The position numbers and the translations under genes are program-made. This document shows, piece after piece, positions 17,687 through 26,387 of a stretch of 64,000 nucleotides of DNA (positions are counted from its first letter, which is position 1; the number at the start of each line of letters is the position of its first letter). The DNA comes from Chloroflexota bacterium (lineage in GTDB: Bacteria; Chloroflexota; Dehalococcoidia; JACQUA01). The notes under the pieces are model-generated. The model had not been told where the DNA came from. It worked only from the letters and a program-made list of their open reading frames with translations, and did not search any database. The stretch spans positions 30,943-94,942 of the forward strand of contig JACQUA010000106.1 of assembly GCA_016210565.1 (NCBI GenBank). Reading direction: 5' to 3'.

Positions 17687-19161
17687 GTTCCTGCCTCGAG
17701 GGTCTTCTTCCCCCCCATTGCCCCGTAAACGAAGCTCGCGATGATCAGGACTCCGATACCGATGACCCCCGGGCGCAGGAGCCAGGCGGCGCCATATCGC
17801 GTGGTCGAGATGAAAAGGAACTTCTCCAGGACGGGACCCAGTACCAGTCCCAGGACCAGGGGCGGTCTGGGCCAACCAAGTCTCTTGAGAACGTAGCCCA
17901 GGATGCCGAAGAAGACCAGCGTGTAGAGGTCCCACATGCTGGCGGTGGTCATCGCGGCGCCGGCGAAGATGAACACCAGTATAAGGGGCGCCAGAAAGCG
18001 AACGGGGAGCTGAAGGACCTTGGCGATCTGGGTCGAAAGGGCCATGCAGAGCACGGCGGCAATCACGTTTCCGACGGCGATGCCCCAACCCATGGTAAAC
18101 ACCAGGTCCAGGTGCTTGGTGAAGAAGTCAGGGCCCGGAACTATCCCCAGCATCAGGAACGCTGCCAGGTAAAGCACCATGCTTGTGCTGCCGGGTACCG
18201 CGAAGGCAATGGTGGGCAGCAGGTCCCCACCCAGACTGGCGTTGTTGGCAGCCTCCGGGGCAATCACGCCCCGCACGTCGCCCTTGCCGAAATTCTGGTT
18301 GTTCTTGCAGGTCTGGGCTGCCGTTCCGTAGGCCACCCAGGTAGCTGATCCACCGCCCACCGCGGGCACTACGCCCATCCAGACGCCTATGGCGGAGGAA
18401 CGCAAGACGAGGAACCAGTTCCGCAGGGTATCTCTCACGCCGGTCAGAACGCCTTTACCGATCCTTTGGACGTCATAGACGGAGGTCTTGCCCCTGATGG
18501 CCAGATCGGCCATTTCGGCGAACCCGAACAGGCCGAGAACGGCAGGCAGGAGGGGCAACCCGTCGACCAGGTACGGAACGCCGAAAGACCAGCGGTAGAC
18601 GCCTGTCTGGGGATGCAGACCTATCTGGCCGATAAGGAGTCCCAGCAGGCCCAACCCCATGCCTATCACCGGCCGGCGTCCGCTGAGCACGCCGACCACA
18701 GATAGTCCTGTCAGCGCCACCATGAAAAGCTCCGGCGACCCCATAAGAAGCACCAGGGGTTGAACGATGGGAACAGTCGCCATCAGAAAGACCGCGCCAA
18801 CCAGGCCTCCTATCAGGGAAGCCGTGTAGGCAGCGCCCAGGGCGCGGGCGCCTTCCCCTCTCATGGCCATAGGGTGACCATCGACGACGGTGCACATCGC
18901 CGCGCCCGTGCCTGGCACACTGAAAAGAACCGCCGGGATGGTGTCTCCTGTGTGGACGGCGGCCCCAACCCCAATGAACAGGAGCAACGCCTTTTCCGGC
19001 GGGAGTCCAACAATGAACGGAAGGAACATTACCAGCGCCGTAATGCCGCCTATCCCTGGCACCGCGCCGAATACGATGCCGGCCACCACTCCGAGCAGCA
19101 GCAAACCGAAGCCCTCGGGCGAAAACAGGTTGCCCAGGCCGCTCGCCATGGCTTCTAGCAT
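17683..19161 (-). CDS. tctA: Tripartite tricarboxylate transporter permease TctA
   Basis: A 492-residue polytopic membrane protein of the TctA family. N-terminal GIVFGAVPGIGGITALVMFL matches the family's glycine/proline-rich signature, and GVVPAVGGGSATWVAYGTA is the repeat-related second signature. About a dozen hydrophobic stretches are evident. It is the large, cation-coupled permease subunit. It follows tctC (279-base gap with repeats) and overlaps tctB. Confidence 0.95.
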   Translation of the reverse strand: MLEAMASGLGNLFSPEGFGLLLLGVVAGIVFGAVPGIGGITALVMFLPFIVGLPPEKALLLFIGVGAAVHTGDTIPAVLFSVPGTGAAMCTVVDGHPMAMRGEGARALGAAYTASLIGGLVGAVFLMATVPIVQPLVLLMGSPELFMVALTGLSVVGVLSGRRPVIGMGLGLLGLLIGQIGLHPQTGVYRWSFGVPYLVDGLPLLPAVLGLFGFAEMADLAIRGKTSVYDVQRIGKGVLTGVRDTLRNWFLVLRSSAIGVWMGVVPAVGGGSATWVAYGTAAQTCKNNQNFGKGDVRGVIAPEAANNASLGGDLLPTIAFAVPGSTSMVLYLAAFLMLGIVPGPDFFTKHLDLVFTMGWGIAVGNVIAAVLCMALSTQIAKVLQLPVRFLAPLILVFIFAGAAMTTASMWDLYTLVFFGILGYVLKRLGWPRPPLVLGLVLGPVLEKFLFISTTRYGAAWLLRPGVIGIGVLIIASFVYGAMGGKKTLEAGT

Positions 19162-19440
19162 GCTTGCGTGTCACCTCCGGTTGCCATGCTGTCATTACGA
19201 GCGAAGATCGTGTAGGGTGGGTGAAGCGCGATGGGGCGGGCTGGGGCGAGGGTGGTTGCGCGGAACCCACCGTGTGCCGTCCGAGCATGGGATTGCTTCG
19301 TCACTTCGTTCCTCGCAAAGACGGATCGTTTTTCATCGTTCATCGTCCCGACTCGTCGGGATGGCCGATTGTGTTGGATTTGGTGCTTCGAGTCTGGAGT
19401 TTATCCTGGTCATTTGTCATTCGGACTTCGTCATCAGCCT
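19162..19440. repeat. Repeat-filled gap between tctC and tctA
   Basis: Holds the GTAGGGTGGGT…AACCCACC element (19211-19272), a GGATTGCTTCGTCACTTCGTTCCTCGCAA element (about 19290-19318), a CCCGACTCGTCGGGA hairpin (about 19345) and a TCATTCGGACTTCGTCAT element near 19419. No gene. Confidence 0.7.
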
Positions 19441-20667
19441 TCAGGGTGCTTCCTTCAGCAACGCTACTATTTCGGCCGGGGTATCCAGGAACTTCTGCCA
19501 TTGGCGCGCTATTTCGTCTCCGAACAGGTAGCCACGCTCCGTGTCTTTGGTACCGACCTGGGTCACTGCGAAGTCCTTGAATTCCTCAGAAGCCATCAAC
19601 GCTTTGATGCCGGTCTTCAGGGTTTCCACGGCTTCAGGCGGTATGTCCGTTTGCACCATCAGGGGTATGGGTATTTGTCTCAGGAGAATGAGAGCCTTCA
19701 ATCCCTCCCAGTCTTTGCCGCCGGGCGGCTTGTTGAGCATTTCCTGGTGGACCTCCGTTATCGTGGGGATAGTGGCGATGGCGGGACTCCGGCGCATGTC
19801 TCCCCCGATGCCATCCTGGAATAAGGGCACAACCTGGCCGGCGGCCGCAATCGATGCGAAATCGGAACTCCAGACGCCGCTGCCCTGGGATGACATATCC
19901 AGCTCGCCCTTGAGGACCGCCAGTTTGGTCTCGTTAAGGCTGCTGTAGCCGAATACCTGCTTGATGGGGAAGCCCAGGACCTTCTCAAGGTATTTCTCCT
20001 TGAACGACTGGCTCGATACGACGGTTTGTCCAATGGTTATGGGGCGGCGCAAAGCTACCAGTTCTTTGACGTTGCGGACCTTTAGCTTGCCGTCTACGTA
20101 CCAGAAGGTGGACTGGGTGGTGGACAGGATCGGCGCTGCCTTGCGGATATCGTAGTTGTGTCCCTGGGCCTCGCTTAGCCACGCCATCTGCACGCCTCCC
20201 GTGGCTACTGCCCAGGTCAGGCCATCCGGCTTGGCTTGGAGAAAATATTGCATGCCTGTAGCGCCGCCGCCGGCCTGGCGGTTCTCATAAACGATCCGGG
20301 GATTACCTATGTGCTTCGCCAGATACCCGGTGAGGCTTCTCCCCACGGTATCCGGACCACCCCCGACCCCGGCCGCGATGACCACGGTAACGGTCTTGCC
20401 CTGGTAAAAGGGCCCCTTCGCGGGGACTGGCGATGGCTTAGTCGGCGCCGGGGTGGTCTGTGCTGGTGTGGGTTTGGCAGCCGGGGGTGGGGTTGGCGTC
20501 AGCGCCGGCCCGGCCGCCGGCGGCTGGAATGGCGTCGGCGCCGCTGTTGGCGGAGGGGGAGGTGTGGGTGTTGGTTGGGCGCAGCCGCCAGCAAGCGCTG
20601 TAGCGGCGACCAGAAACAGCAACAACGATACACCAAACATGACCCCAAAACCCGTTCTTCTTTCCAT
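19441..20667 (-). CDS. tctC: Tripartite tricarboxylate transporter substrate-binding lipoprotein TctC
   Basis: A 408-residue extracytoplasmic receptor. A signal peptide ends in a lipobox with Cys29 (ALAGGC), then a long Pro/Thr/Ala-rich linker (to about residue 85) tethers the Bug-type domain, beginning FYQGKTVTVVIAAGVGGGPD and containing IVYENRQAGGGATGM, the usual TctC carboxylate-binding region. It captures an organic acid for TctAB. It is first in the minus-strand catabolic cluster; AAAGGGGG precedes the ATG. Confidence 0.93.
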   Translation of the reverse strand: MERRTGFGVMFGVSLLLFLVAATALAGGCAQPTPTPPPPPTAAPTPFQPPAAGPALTPTPPPAAKPTPAQTTPAPTKPSPVPAKGPFYQGKTVTVVIAAGVGGGPDTVGRSLTGYLAKHIGNPRIVYENRQAGGGATGMQYFLQAKPDGLTWAVATGGVQMAWLSEAQGHNYDIRKAAPILSTTQSTFWYVDGKLKVRNVKELVALRRPITIGQTVVSSQSFKEKYLEKVLGFPIKQVFGYSSLNETKLAVLKGELDMSSQGSGVWSSDFASIAAAGQVVPLFQDGIGGDMRRSPAIATIPTITEVHQEMLNKPPGGKDWEGLKALILLRQIPIPLMVQTDIPPEAVETLKTGIKALMASEEFKDFAVTQVGTKDTERGYLFGDEIARQWQKFLDTPAEIVALLKEAP

Positions 20668-20988
20668 TTTTGCCCCCTTTGTTCCTCAGTTCTCCAGAAG
20701 ATGTGTCCCGGCGTTTCCCGGAGCCCTCTGCATCCCTGTCAGCGGAAAAATGGCCGAGGGCGCCCACACATTCCTGAGTCGTGGGCATTTTACATCGCTA
20801 CGCCATAGCCGTCAAGGAGCTTGACAATCTGAACCGCGCCGATTTAGAATTGCGGCGCTGGGGCAGATAAACCCCGGATAATGCATGCGCCGGGTGGGCG
20901 TAGCCGTCCCGATTCATCGGGGCGGGGGTGGGGAAAGGTTCAGTCGCCGGCCGGAGCGTGTATGAGACGGGATATAGGAGTGTAAGTC
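20668..20988. promoter_or_regulatory. Divergent intergenic region between tctC and the M24 cassette
   Basis: 321 bases separating two divergently transcribed clusters, so it should hold promoters for both. No clear -10/-35 pair or operator is visible to me. It carries short repeat motifs also found elsewhere (CCCCGGATAATGCATGCGCC near 20872; CCCGATTCATCGGGG near 20909). Confidence 0.4.
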
Positions 20989-22239
20989 ATGCTGTTAAAC
21001 AAGGAACGAGCCCTGGGCATGATGAAAGAGGCCGGGCTGAGTGCGCTGATCGCGACTCAGCCTGAGAATGTTGCTTACCTGACAAACCATGCAGCGTGGA
21101 TGGTCCCCGGTTCCTATGTTTACCGGGGAATTACACTCAGCCGCGGCTTTCAAATCCATGGCGTGCTTACTCCGGACGGGGCTCGAACTCTCATTATTCG
21201 TTGCGGCACCGAGTTGACCGCCGCGGCAACCTTCGGGTGGCAGGTGGACGACCTTTATGTGTACGGGACCCCTTCCAATTTCAGGACCCCCGGCTACACG
21301 GGCCAGCGGGAAGATGAAAAGCGATGGCTGGAGCTCTATGACAGCAAGAGCAACCATACGGTGGATGCCGTCAGCGCCTTGATCAAGGCCCTGAGGAAGC
21401 AGGGAGTGACCCGCGGGCGCGTTGCCATCGAGTTTGCCAACCTGGCGCCCGACGCCGAAAAAGCCCTCCGGGCTGAATTTGGCCAGATCGAGTTCGTAGA
21501 CGCTGGAGACCTGCTGGCTCGGGTCAGGTACGTGAAGACGCCGGATGAAATAGCGAGGTTGCGAAGAGCGGCGTCGGTTAACGAAACTGCTGTCCAAGAG
21601 GTGATGAAGGCGATACGGCCGGGCGTAACGGAGCTGGAAATGAAACGGCTGTACCGGGCGGTCCTGGCCCAGGAAGACAGCGACCTGGACTTCTTCATGT
21701 GCTCCGGGGGCCTGCGCGCCGGCCTTCTGGCGGCCCCGGGAAACTACGCCTATAAGCCCGGTGACCAGGTTATGATGGAGTTCGGCTGCCGGGTCGACTG
21801 CTATCATGCGGACACCGGCGCCTGCGGCGTCCTGGGCGAACCGGTCCCGAGGCAAAAGGAGATGTGGCGGGGGCTGTGCGAGGTCTGGAACGCCGGGATT
21901 TCCGCCCTCCGCCCGGGAGTTCGGCCCTCCCGCGTCTTCGATATCATGGCCGCGGCGCAGCAGAAGGCCTTCGGCTACGTGACCGGCTATTTCGCCCACG
22001 GCATCGGGCTGGAATGCCGGGAGGGCCCCTTTGTCAACAAGATGCCCGGCGCCAGCCAGAAGCTCGGGGACGTCGGCGAGGACCCGCCTTTCGAGGCGGG
22101 CATGGTGATTTGCGTGGAAATCCCCATGCAGGTCCTGGGGTTCGGCTGCGTCCACCGCGAAGAAACCTTCCTGATCACGCCGACCGGCTGCGAGCCCCTC
22201 GTCCACACCATGCGCGATCTTTACGTCTTTGGTAGCTGA
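20989..22239 (+). CDS. M24 family metallopeptidase (Xaa-Pro/creatinase-like), copy 1
   Basis: A 416-residue two-domain 'pita-bread' hydrolase: creatinase-type N-domain (IATQPENVAYLTNHAAW) and metal-binding C-domain from about residue 180. The metal ligands are D275, H337 (YFAHGIGLECREGP) and two late Glu (VCVEIP, HREETF). The first ligand, Asp in the family, is E264 here (MMEFGCR), while copy 2 at 26388 keeps Asp. It probably hydrolyses an amide or C-N bond of a small molecule; true peptidase activity is unproven. GGAG precedes the start. Confidence 0.9.
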   Translation: MLLNKERALGMMKEAGLSALIATQPENVAYLTNHAAWMVPGSYVYRGITLSRGFQIHGVLTPDGARTLIIRCGTELTAAATFGWQVDDLYVYGTPSNFRTPGYTGQREDEKRWLELYDSKSNHTVDAVSALIKALRKQGVTRGRVAIEFANLAPDAEKALRAEFGQIEFVDAGDLLARVRYVKTPDEIARLRRAASVNETAVQEVMKAIRPGVTELEMKRLYRAVLAQEDSDLDFFMCSGGLRAGLLAAPGNYAYKPGDQVMMEFGCRVDCYHADTGACGVLGEPVPRQKEMWRGLCEVWNAGISALRPGVRPSRVFDIMAAAQQKAFGYVTGYFAHGIGLECREGPFVNKMPGASQKLGDVGEDPPFEAGMVICVEIPMQVLGFGCVHREETFLITPTGCEPLVHTMRDLYVFGS

Positions 22240-22326
22240 GACGGACCACCAGAAATACCCGGCGCCAGGTTCCAGGTTCCAAACGATTCGGGAAACTCCC
22301 TAGTCTCCTTGAGGAGGTCAGCGGAA

Positions 22327-23397
22327 ATGTCTGGCATGGCCAAGTCAATGGAACTGTCTCCGGTGGGGCGGGCCGATGTTGAGAACGAGATGGAGGAAAT
22401 GGTAAGCGGGGTCCTGAAGCAGGCCAGGATCCCGACAATGGGCAGGAAGCTTATAGTAGAGGCCTCGACTCCGGGCCATTATCCGGGGTTGTTGTGGGAG
22501 CGTTTCGGCGTCAAGAACATGCCGCCTCTCTCAGTGGAAGAGCAGGCAGCTTCTATTGTCGAATGCGTTAGGGCCGGGGCGGCGGCCATTCACTGTCACC
22601 AGAGAGACCCGTCCGCGCCCTACAACTACGACACCAACGCCTTCAAGTCGATGCGGCCCGAGCTGCTGGCCGAGATATTCGAGACAGCTTACCGGGAAGT
22701 CGATTTCGTGCCTCTGAATCACGCCTGGTACCCGAGAGATTGGCAGGAAATGGAGGATACGGACTATGTGACGCCGACAAGGAAGCTCCTGGAACTCGGC
22801 AAGGGCAACCGGTATATCCAGGGCAACGTCATCATGGCGCTGGCCGGCACCTACCGGCGGAAGGGGTTTCTGTCTTCCTTTCATAGCGCCAGGTCCATGG
22901 TGGAAGGCATAGCCTTTCTCGAGGAGAACCACGTCAAGCCCCTGGTCGCCTGTCACGTGGACTACCTGACATGGTTCAAGAACAGCGTGATGGACGCCGG
23001 GGTATTCAAGACGCGCCTTCATATGAACATCGAGGACGGCAAGCACAACGTGGACCGGATCTTTGCCGACCCCGAATCCTATTTGAACATCGTTAGCAGC
23101 CTGGAGCTCGTCAAAAAGCTCGTGCCCGACTGCACCATCGGGCTTCAGACCGGCGGCAGAAACTGGTTGCCTACCACGATATTCGGGATCATGCTTGGCG
23201 CGGACCTGGTGCGCATTGGAATAGAGGACCAGTTCTGGGCGTACCCGCACCGGGACGAGATTGTGAAGAACCCGGCGGATTCCGTCAGAAAAGTGGTCCA
23301 GATAGCCAGAATGCTGGGCAGGGAAATCGCCACGTCGGACGAGGCCAGGCAAATCCTGGGGATCAAAGTAACGTCCGCGGGAGTTGGACGCCCGTAG
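22327..23397 (+). CDS. BKACE (3-keto-5-aminohexanoate cleavage enzyme family), copy 1
   Basis: A 356-residue TIM-barrel zinc enzyme of the beta-keto acid cleavage family. The zinc pair is in AAIHCHQRDPS (His-x-His) and the conserved acid in LVRIGIEDQF; GLQTGGRNWLPT lines the barrel. The reaction converts a beta-keto acid plus acetyl-CoA to acetoacetate and a new acyl-CoA. The ATG at 22327 is preferred because GAGGAGG lies at 22311-22317; an upstream TTG would place that site inside the gene. It follows the M24 gene by 87 bases and precedes a UbiD gene. Confidence 0.9.
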   Translation: MSGMAKSMELSPVGRADVENEMEEMVSGVLKQARIPTMGRKLIVEASTPGHYPGLLWERFGVKNMPPLSVEEQAASIVECVRAGAAAIHCHQRDPSAPYNYDTNAFKSMRPELLAEIFETAYREVDFVPLNHAWYPRDWQEMEDTDYVTPTRKLLELGKGNRYIQGNVIMALAGTYRRKGFLSSFHSARSMVEGIAFLEENHVKPLVACHVDYLTWFKNSVMDAGVFKTRLHMNIEDGKHNVDRIFADPESYLNIVSSLELVKKLVPDCTIGLQTGGRNWLPTTIFGIMLGADLVRIGIEDQFWAYPHRDEIVKNPADSVRKVVQIARMLGREIATSDEARQILGIKVTSAGVGRP

Positions 23398-23548
23398 CGG
23401 CAGGGCTTGCCCCTGTCGTGCCCGGCTGACGGCCGGAGTTCGATCCCGACCTGTCGGGACACGGGGTGTCGCTACGGGGTCCCGTCTGACGGAGATTCGC
23501 TTTGCGCCTCCGTGTCTTCCTGTGAGGCTAATAGAAAAAGAGGAATCC

Positions 23549-24976
23549 ATGGACCTGCGTCTCTTTATGAGCCAGATGGAGAATCTGGGCGAGCTAAGAC
23601 AGGTGCAAGGGGCCGACTGGAACCTGGAGATCGGGACGATCACGGAGCTGTCGAATGAAAGGAAAGGCCCCGCCCTGCTCTTCGACCAGATCAAGGGCTA
23701 CCCGCCGGGGTACCGGGTAGTCACCAACCTGATCGCCACCCCGAAGCGGGTGGGCATAACGCTCGGTTTTCCCGGGGATATTTCCAACGTGGAGCTGGCC
23801 AGGCGAATCAAAGACAAGTTCAAGATACTGAGACTGACGCCGCCAGCGCGCGTGCAAGAGGGGCCTGTGCTGGAAAACGTCGACCGGGAAGGCCGGATCG
23901 ATCTCTTGAAATTCCCGGCCCCGAGGTGGCACGAACTCGACGGGGGGCGGTACCTGGGTACCGGCGATATGGTGATAGTGAGAGACCCTGATGAGGGCTG
24001 GGTGAACGTGGGTACCTACCGGGTGCAACTTCATGACCGGGATACCCTGGGCCTGTACATGGACCCGGGCCGTCAAGGCCGCCTCATCATCGAGAGCTAC
24101 TGGGCCAAGGGCAGGTCCTGCCCGGTAGCGGTGGTGTTTGGAATCCATCCGCTGGTGTGGATGCCGTCATTTCTGGCCTTTCCGTGGAGAACGGAAGAGT
24201 TTGGCGTTGCCGGAGGGCTTCTGGGCGAACCCCTCCCGGTCATCACCGGTCAATATACGGGGCTGCCGATTCCAGCTCACGCCGAAATCGCTGTTGAGGG
24301 CGATTGCCCACCCCCCGGTATCGAAACCAGGGTGGAAGGTCCCTTTGGCGAGGCGCCCGGCTACTACGCCACCGGCGCCCACGACGCGCCGGTCATCAAG
24401 GTGAAAAGGATCATGCACCGCAATAGTCCGGTGATAACCGGCGCTCCTCCCATGAGACCGCCGGCCAACGCGGCCTCCCTCAACGTCATCCGGTCCGGCA
24501 CAATGTGGCTAGAGCTTGAGCAAATCGGTATCCCCGGCGTCAAAGGCGTCTGGAATATGAGGGCGGGAAGCTCACGATTTCTCAGCGTTGTCTCGATTGA
24601 GCAGAAATATGCCGGGCATGCGACTCAGGTCGCCATGGCGGTGATGTCAGGCTCTGAGGGCGCCAAGTACGGGCGTTTTGTCATCGTGGTCGACGATGAC
24701 ATCGATCCCGGAAACGAAGAAGACGTCCTCTGGGCAATGGCGACCCGCTGCGACCCGGCCACGTCGATGCAGATCATCACCGGCTGCTGGGGAACGCTGC
24801 TGGACCCCACTATTTCTCCCGAGCGAAGGGCAAAAGGCGACCTGACCAACTCTCGCGCAATTGTCCTGGCCTGCCGTCCGTTCTATTGGAGAAAGGATTT
24901 CCCAAAGGTAAACCGGGCAAGCGACGAGCTAAGGGCGATGACCCTCAAGAAATGGGGCCGCCTGTTCCAGTCATAA
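23549..24976 (+). CDS. UbiD family (de)carboxylase, copy 2
   Basis: A 475-residue paralogue of the protein at 15657: LGELRQVQGADWNLEIGTI, NVGTYRVQLHDRD with the prFMN-site Arg, ETRVEGPFGEAPGYY with the acidic pair, and DDDIDPGNEEDVLWAM. It should decarboxylate an unsaturated acid, probably produced or consumed with the neighbouring M24 and BKACE enzymes. ATG at 23549 has AGAGGAA upstream; the 5' extension in frame is repeat-like DNA. Confidence 0.93.
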   Translation: MDLRLFMSQMENLGELRQVQGADWNLEIGTITELSNERKGPALLFDQIKGYPPGYRVVTNLIATPKRVGITLGFPGDISNVELARRIKDKFKILRLTPPARVQEGPVLENVDREGRIDLLKFPAPRWHELDGGRYLGTGDMVIVRDPDEGWVNVGTYRVQLHDRDTLGLYMDPGRQGRLIIESYWAKGRSCPVAVVFGIHPLVWMPSFLAFPWRTEEFGVAGGLLGEPLPVITGQYTGLPIPAHAEIAVEGDCPPPGIETRVEGPFGEAPGYYATGAHDAPVIKVKRIMHRNSPVITGAPPMRPPANAASLNVIRSGTMWLELEQIGIPGVKGVWNMRAGSSRFLSVVSIEQKYAGHATQVAMAVMSGSEGAKYGRFVIVVDDDIDPGNEEDVLWAMATRCDPATSMQIITGCWGTLLDPTISPERRAKGDLTNSRAIVLACRPFYWRKDFPKVNRASDELRAMTLKKWGRLFQS

Positions 24977-25019
24977 TGTCCACACCAGGGCACCAAGGAA
25001 TCTGTGTAAAGGACTGAAG

Positions 25020-26201
25020 GTGAAAAGATCAACGTTGCTACTGGCCATAGCTCTTTTGCCAATCATGCTGTACGCGGGGTGCGCGCCGGCGGTTCCGGCG
25101 TCGCCCGCCGCGGAGAAGGCGGCGCCGGCTTCCGGCCAGTCTACCGCAGCCCCCAAGACTGGCTGGGAGCAGAAGTGGAATAGCACCCTGGCAGAAGCCA
25201 GGAAAGAGGGCGTGGTGACCATCTACAGTCAATGGGGGCCGGAGATCAGGACGCAACTGACATCGGCGTTCAAGGGAAAATACGGACTTGACCTGGAGTT
25301 CGCCTCCTTCAGCAGGGCGAATGAAGTCCTGGCCAGGTTACTGGCGGAAAGAGGGGCAGGGCTACATATCCCTGATTTCGTGGGCGCCGGCACGGGCACT
25401 GCAACAACCGATATGAAACCGGCGGGTCTCCTGGGACCTATCGACCAGCTTATCATTCTGCCTGAGGTAACGGATCCGAAGGCCTGGAAGGACGGGAAAC
25501 TCCCCTTTGTGGACCAGGATAAGCAGGTCATAGCCATGTCCGCCAACATCGGACGGACCGTCATGTACAACACCGACCTGGTGAAGAAAGGGGAAATAGT
25601 CAGCTATAAGGACCTGCTGAAACCTCAATACAAGGGCAAGATCACGTTGAATGATCCCACCATCGGCGGCCAGGGCACGTCCTTTGTCGCGTTCCTGGCC
25701 AAGCGCTTGTGGACCCTGCCGGAAGCCAACGACTTTCTGACGCAGCTAATCCAGCAGCAGGACCTGAGCATCCAGAGAGACCAGCGTTTACTGGTGGAAA
25801 CAGTGGCCAGGGGGAAATTCGCCATCGGCCTGGCGCCGGCTCCAGCCAATCTGGCGGAATTTCTGAGGGCGGCGGCGCCCGTGGATGTGGCCGCCGTAAA
25901 AGAGGGGACGTTTGTTCAATCCGGGGGCGGTGGGTTTTCGATTGCCGCGAGATTGGTCCACCCGAATGCCGCCAGGGTCTTTGTGAACTGGCTACTGACC
26001 AGGGAGGGGCAAACGGTCTTTGCCCGGAGCTTTGGTTCTCCCAGTTTGCGAACTGATGTTCCCACTGAGGGAATACATCCAATCTTGCTGCCTCAGCCGG
26101 GAGAGACGCTTTTCCTTGACGACGAAGAGATGATTCACTTCCGGACGGAACAAATGGTGAATATTGCCAAAGACGTTATTGACAAAGCCATGAGGAAATG
26201 A
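25020..26201 (+). CDS. Extracellular solute-binding lipoprotein, ABC type (paralogue A)
   Basis: A 393-residue binding protein resembling the Fe3+/organic-solute AfuA-like family. Lipobox Cys21 (MLYAGC), an Ala/Pro linker, then WEQKWNSTLAEARKEGVVTIYS, the motif shared by all paralogues in the window. GTG start. It closes the first cassette (M24-BKACE-UbiD). There is no permease or ATPase gene nearby. The ligand is unknown; the neighbours point to an organic compound and not iron. Confidence 0.88.
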   Translation: MKRSTLLLAIALLPIMLYAGCAPAVPASPAAEKAAPASGQSTAAPKTGWEQKWNSTLAEARKEGVVTIYSQWGPEIRTQLTSAFKGKYGLDLEFASFSRANEVLARLLAERGAGLHIPDFVGAGTGTATTDMKPAGLLGPIDQLIILPEVTDPKAWKDGKLPFVDQDKQVIAMSANIGRTVMYNTDLVKKGEIVSYKDLLKPQYKGKITLNDPTIGGQGTSFVAFLAKRLWTLPEANDFLTQLIQQQDLSIQRDQRLLVETVARGKFAIGLAPAPANLAEFLRAAAPVDVAAVKEGTFVQSGGGGFSIAARLVHPNAARVFVNWLLTREGQTVFARSFGSPSLRTDVPTEGIHPILLPQPGETLFLDDEEMIHFRTEQMVNIAKDVIDKAMRK

Positions 26202-26387
26202 CGAAGTCCGAACGACGAATGACCAACCAGGTAAGGAACTACTAATTACGAAGCACGAATTACGAATGAAATTCAAATGACGAACACGAAATTGGCCACC
26301 TCATTGGAACATTCGTAATTTGAGTAATTCTCTGGAAATCCCCCTCGGTCCCTCTTTACAAAAGGGGGAGGAAGAAAGGAAAAGGTC
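26202..26387. repeat. Repeat cluster between cassette 1 and cassette 2
   Basis: Contains ATTACGAA/TTCGTAATT and GACGAATGACC elements (about 26203-26320) and a CCCCCTCGG…AAAAGGGGGAGG hairpin (26340-26371) that also provides the Shine-Dalgarno region for the next gene (GGGGGAGGAAGAAAGGAAAAGG). Confidence 0.7.

Noticed and set aside
17687-18088. Extended TctB start
   Set aside because: The extra part overlaps tctA in another frame and is Arg/Pro/Gly-rich, typical of a shadow frame in GC-rich DNA.
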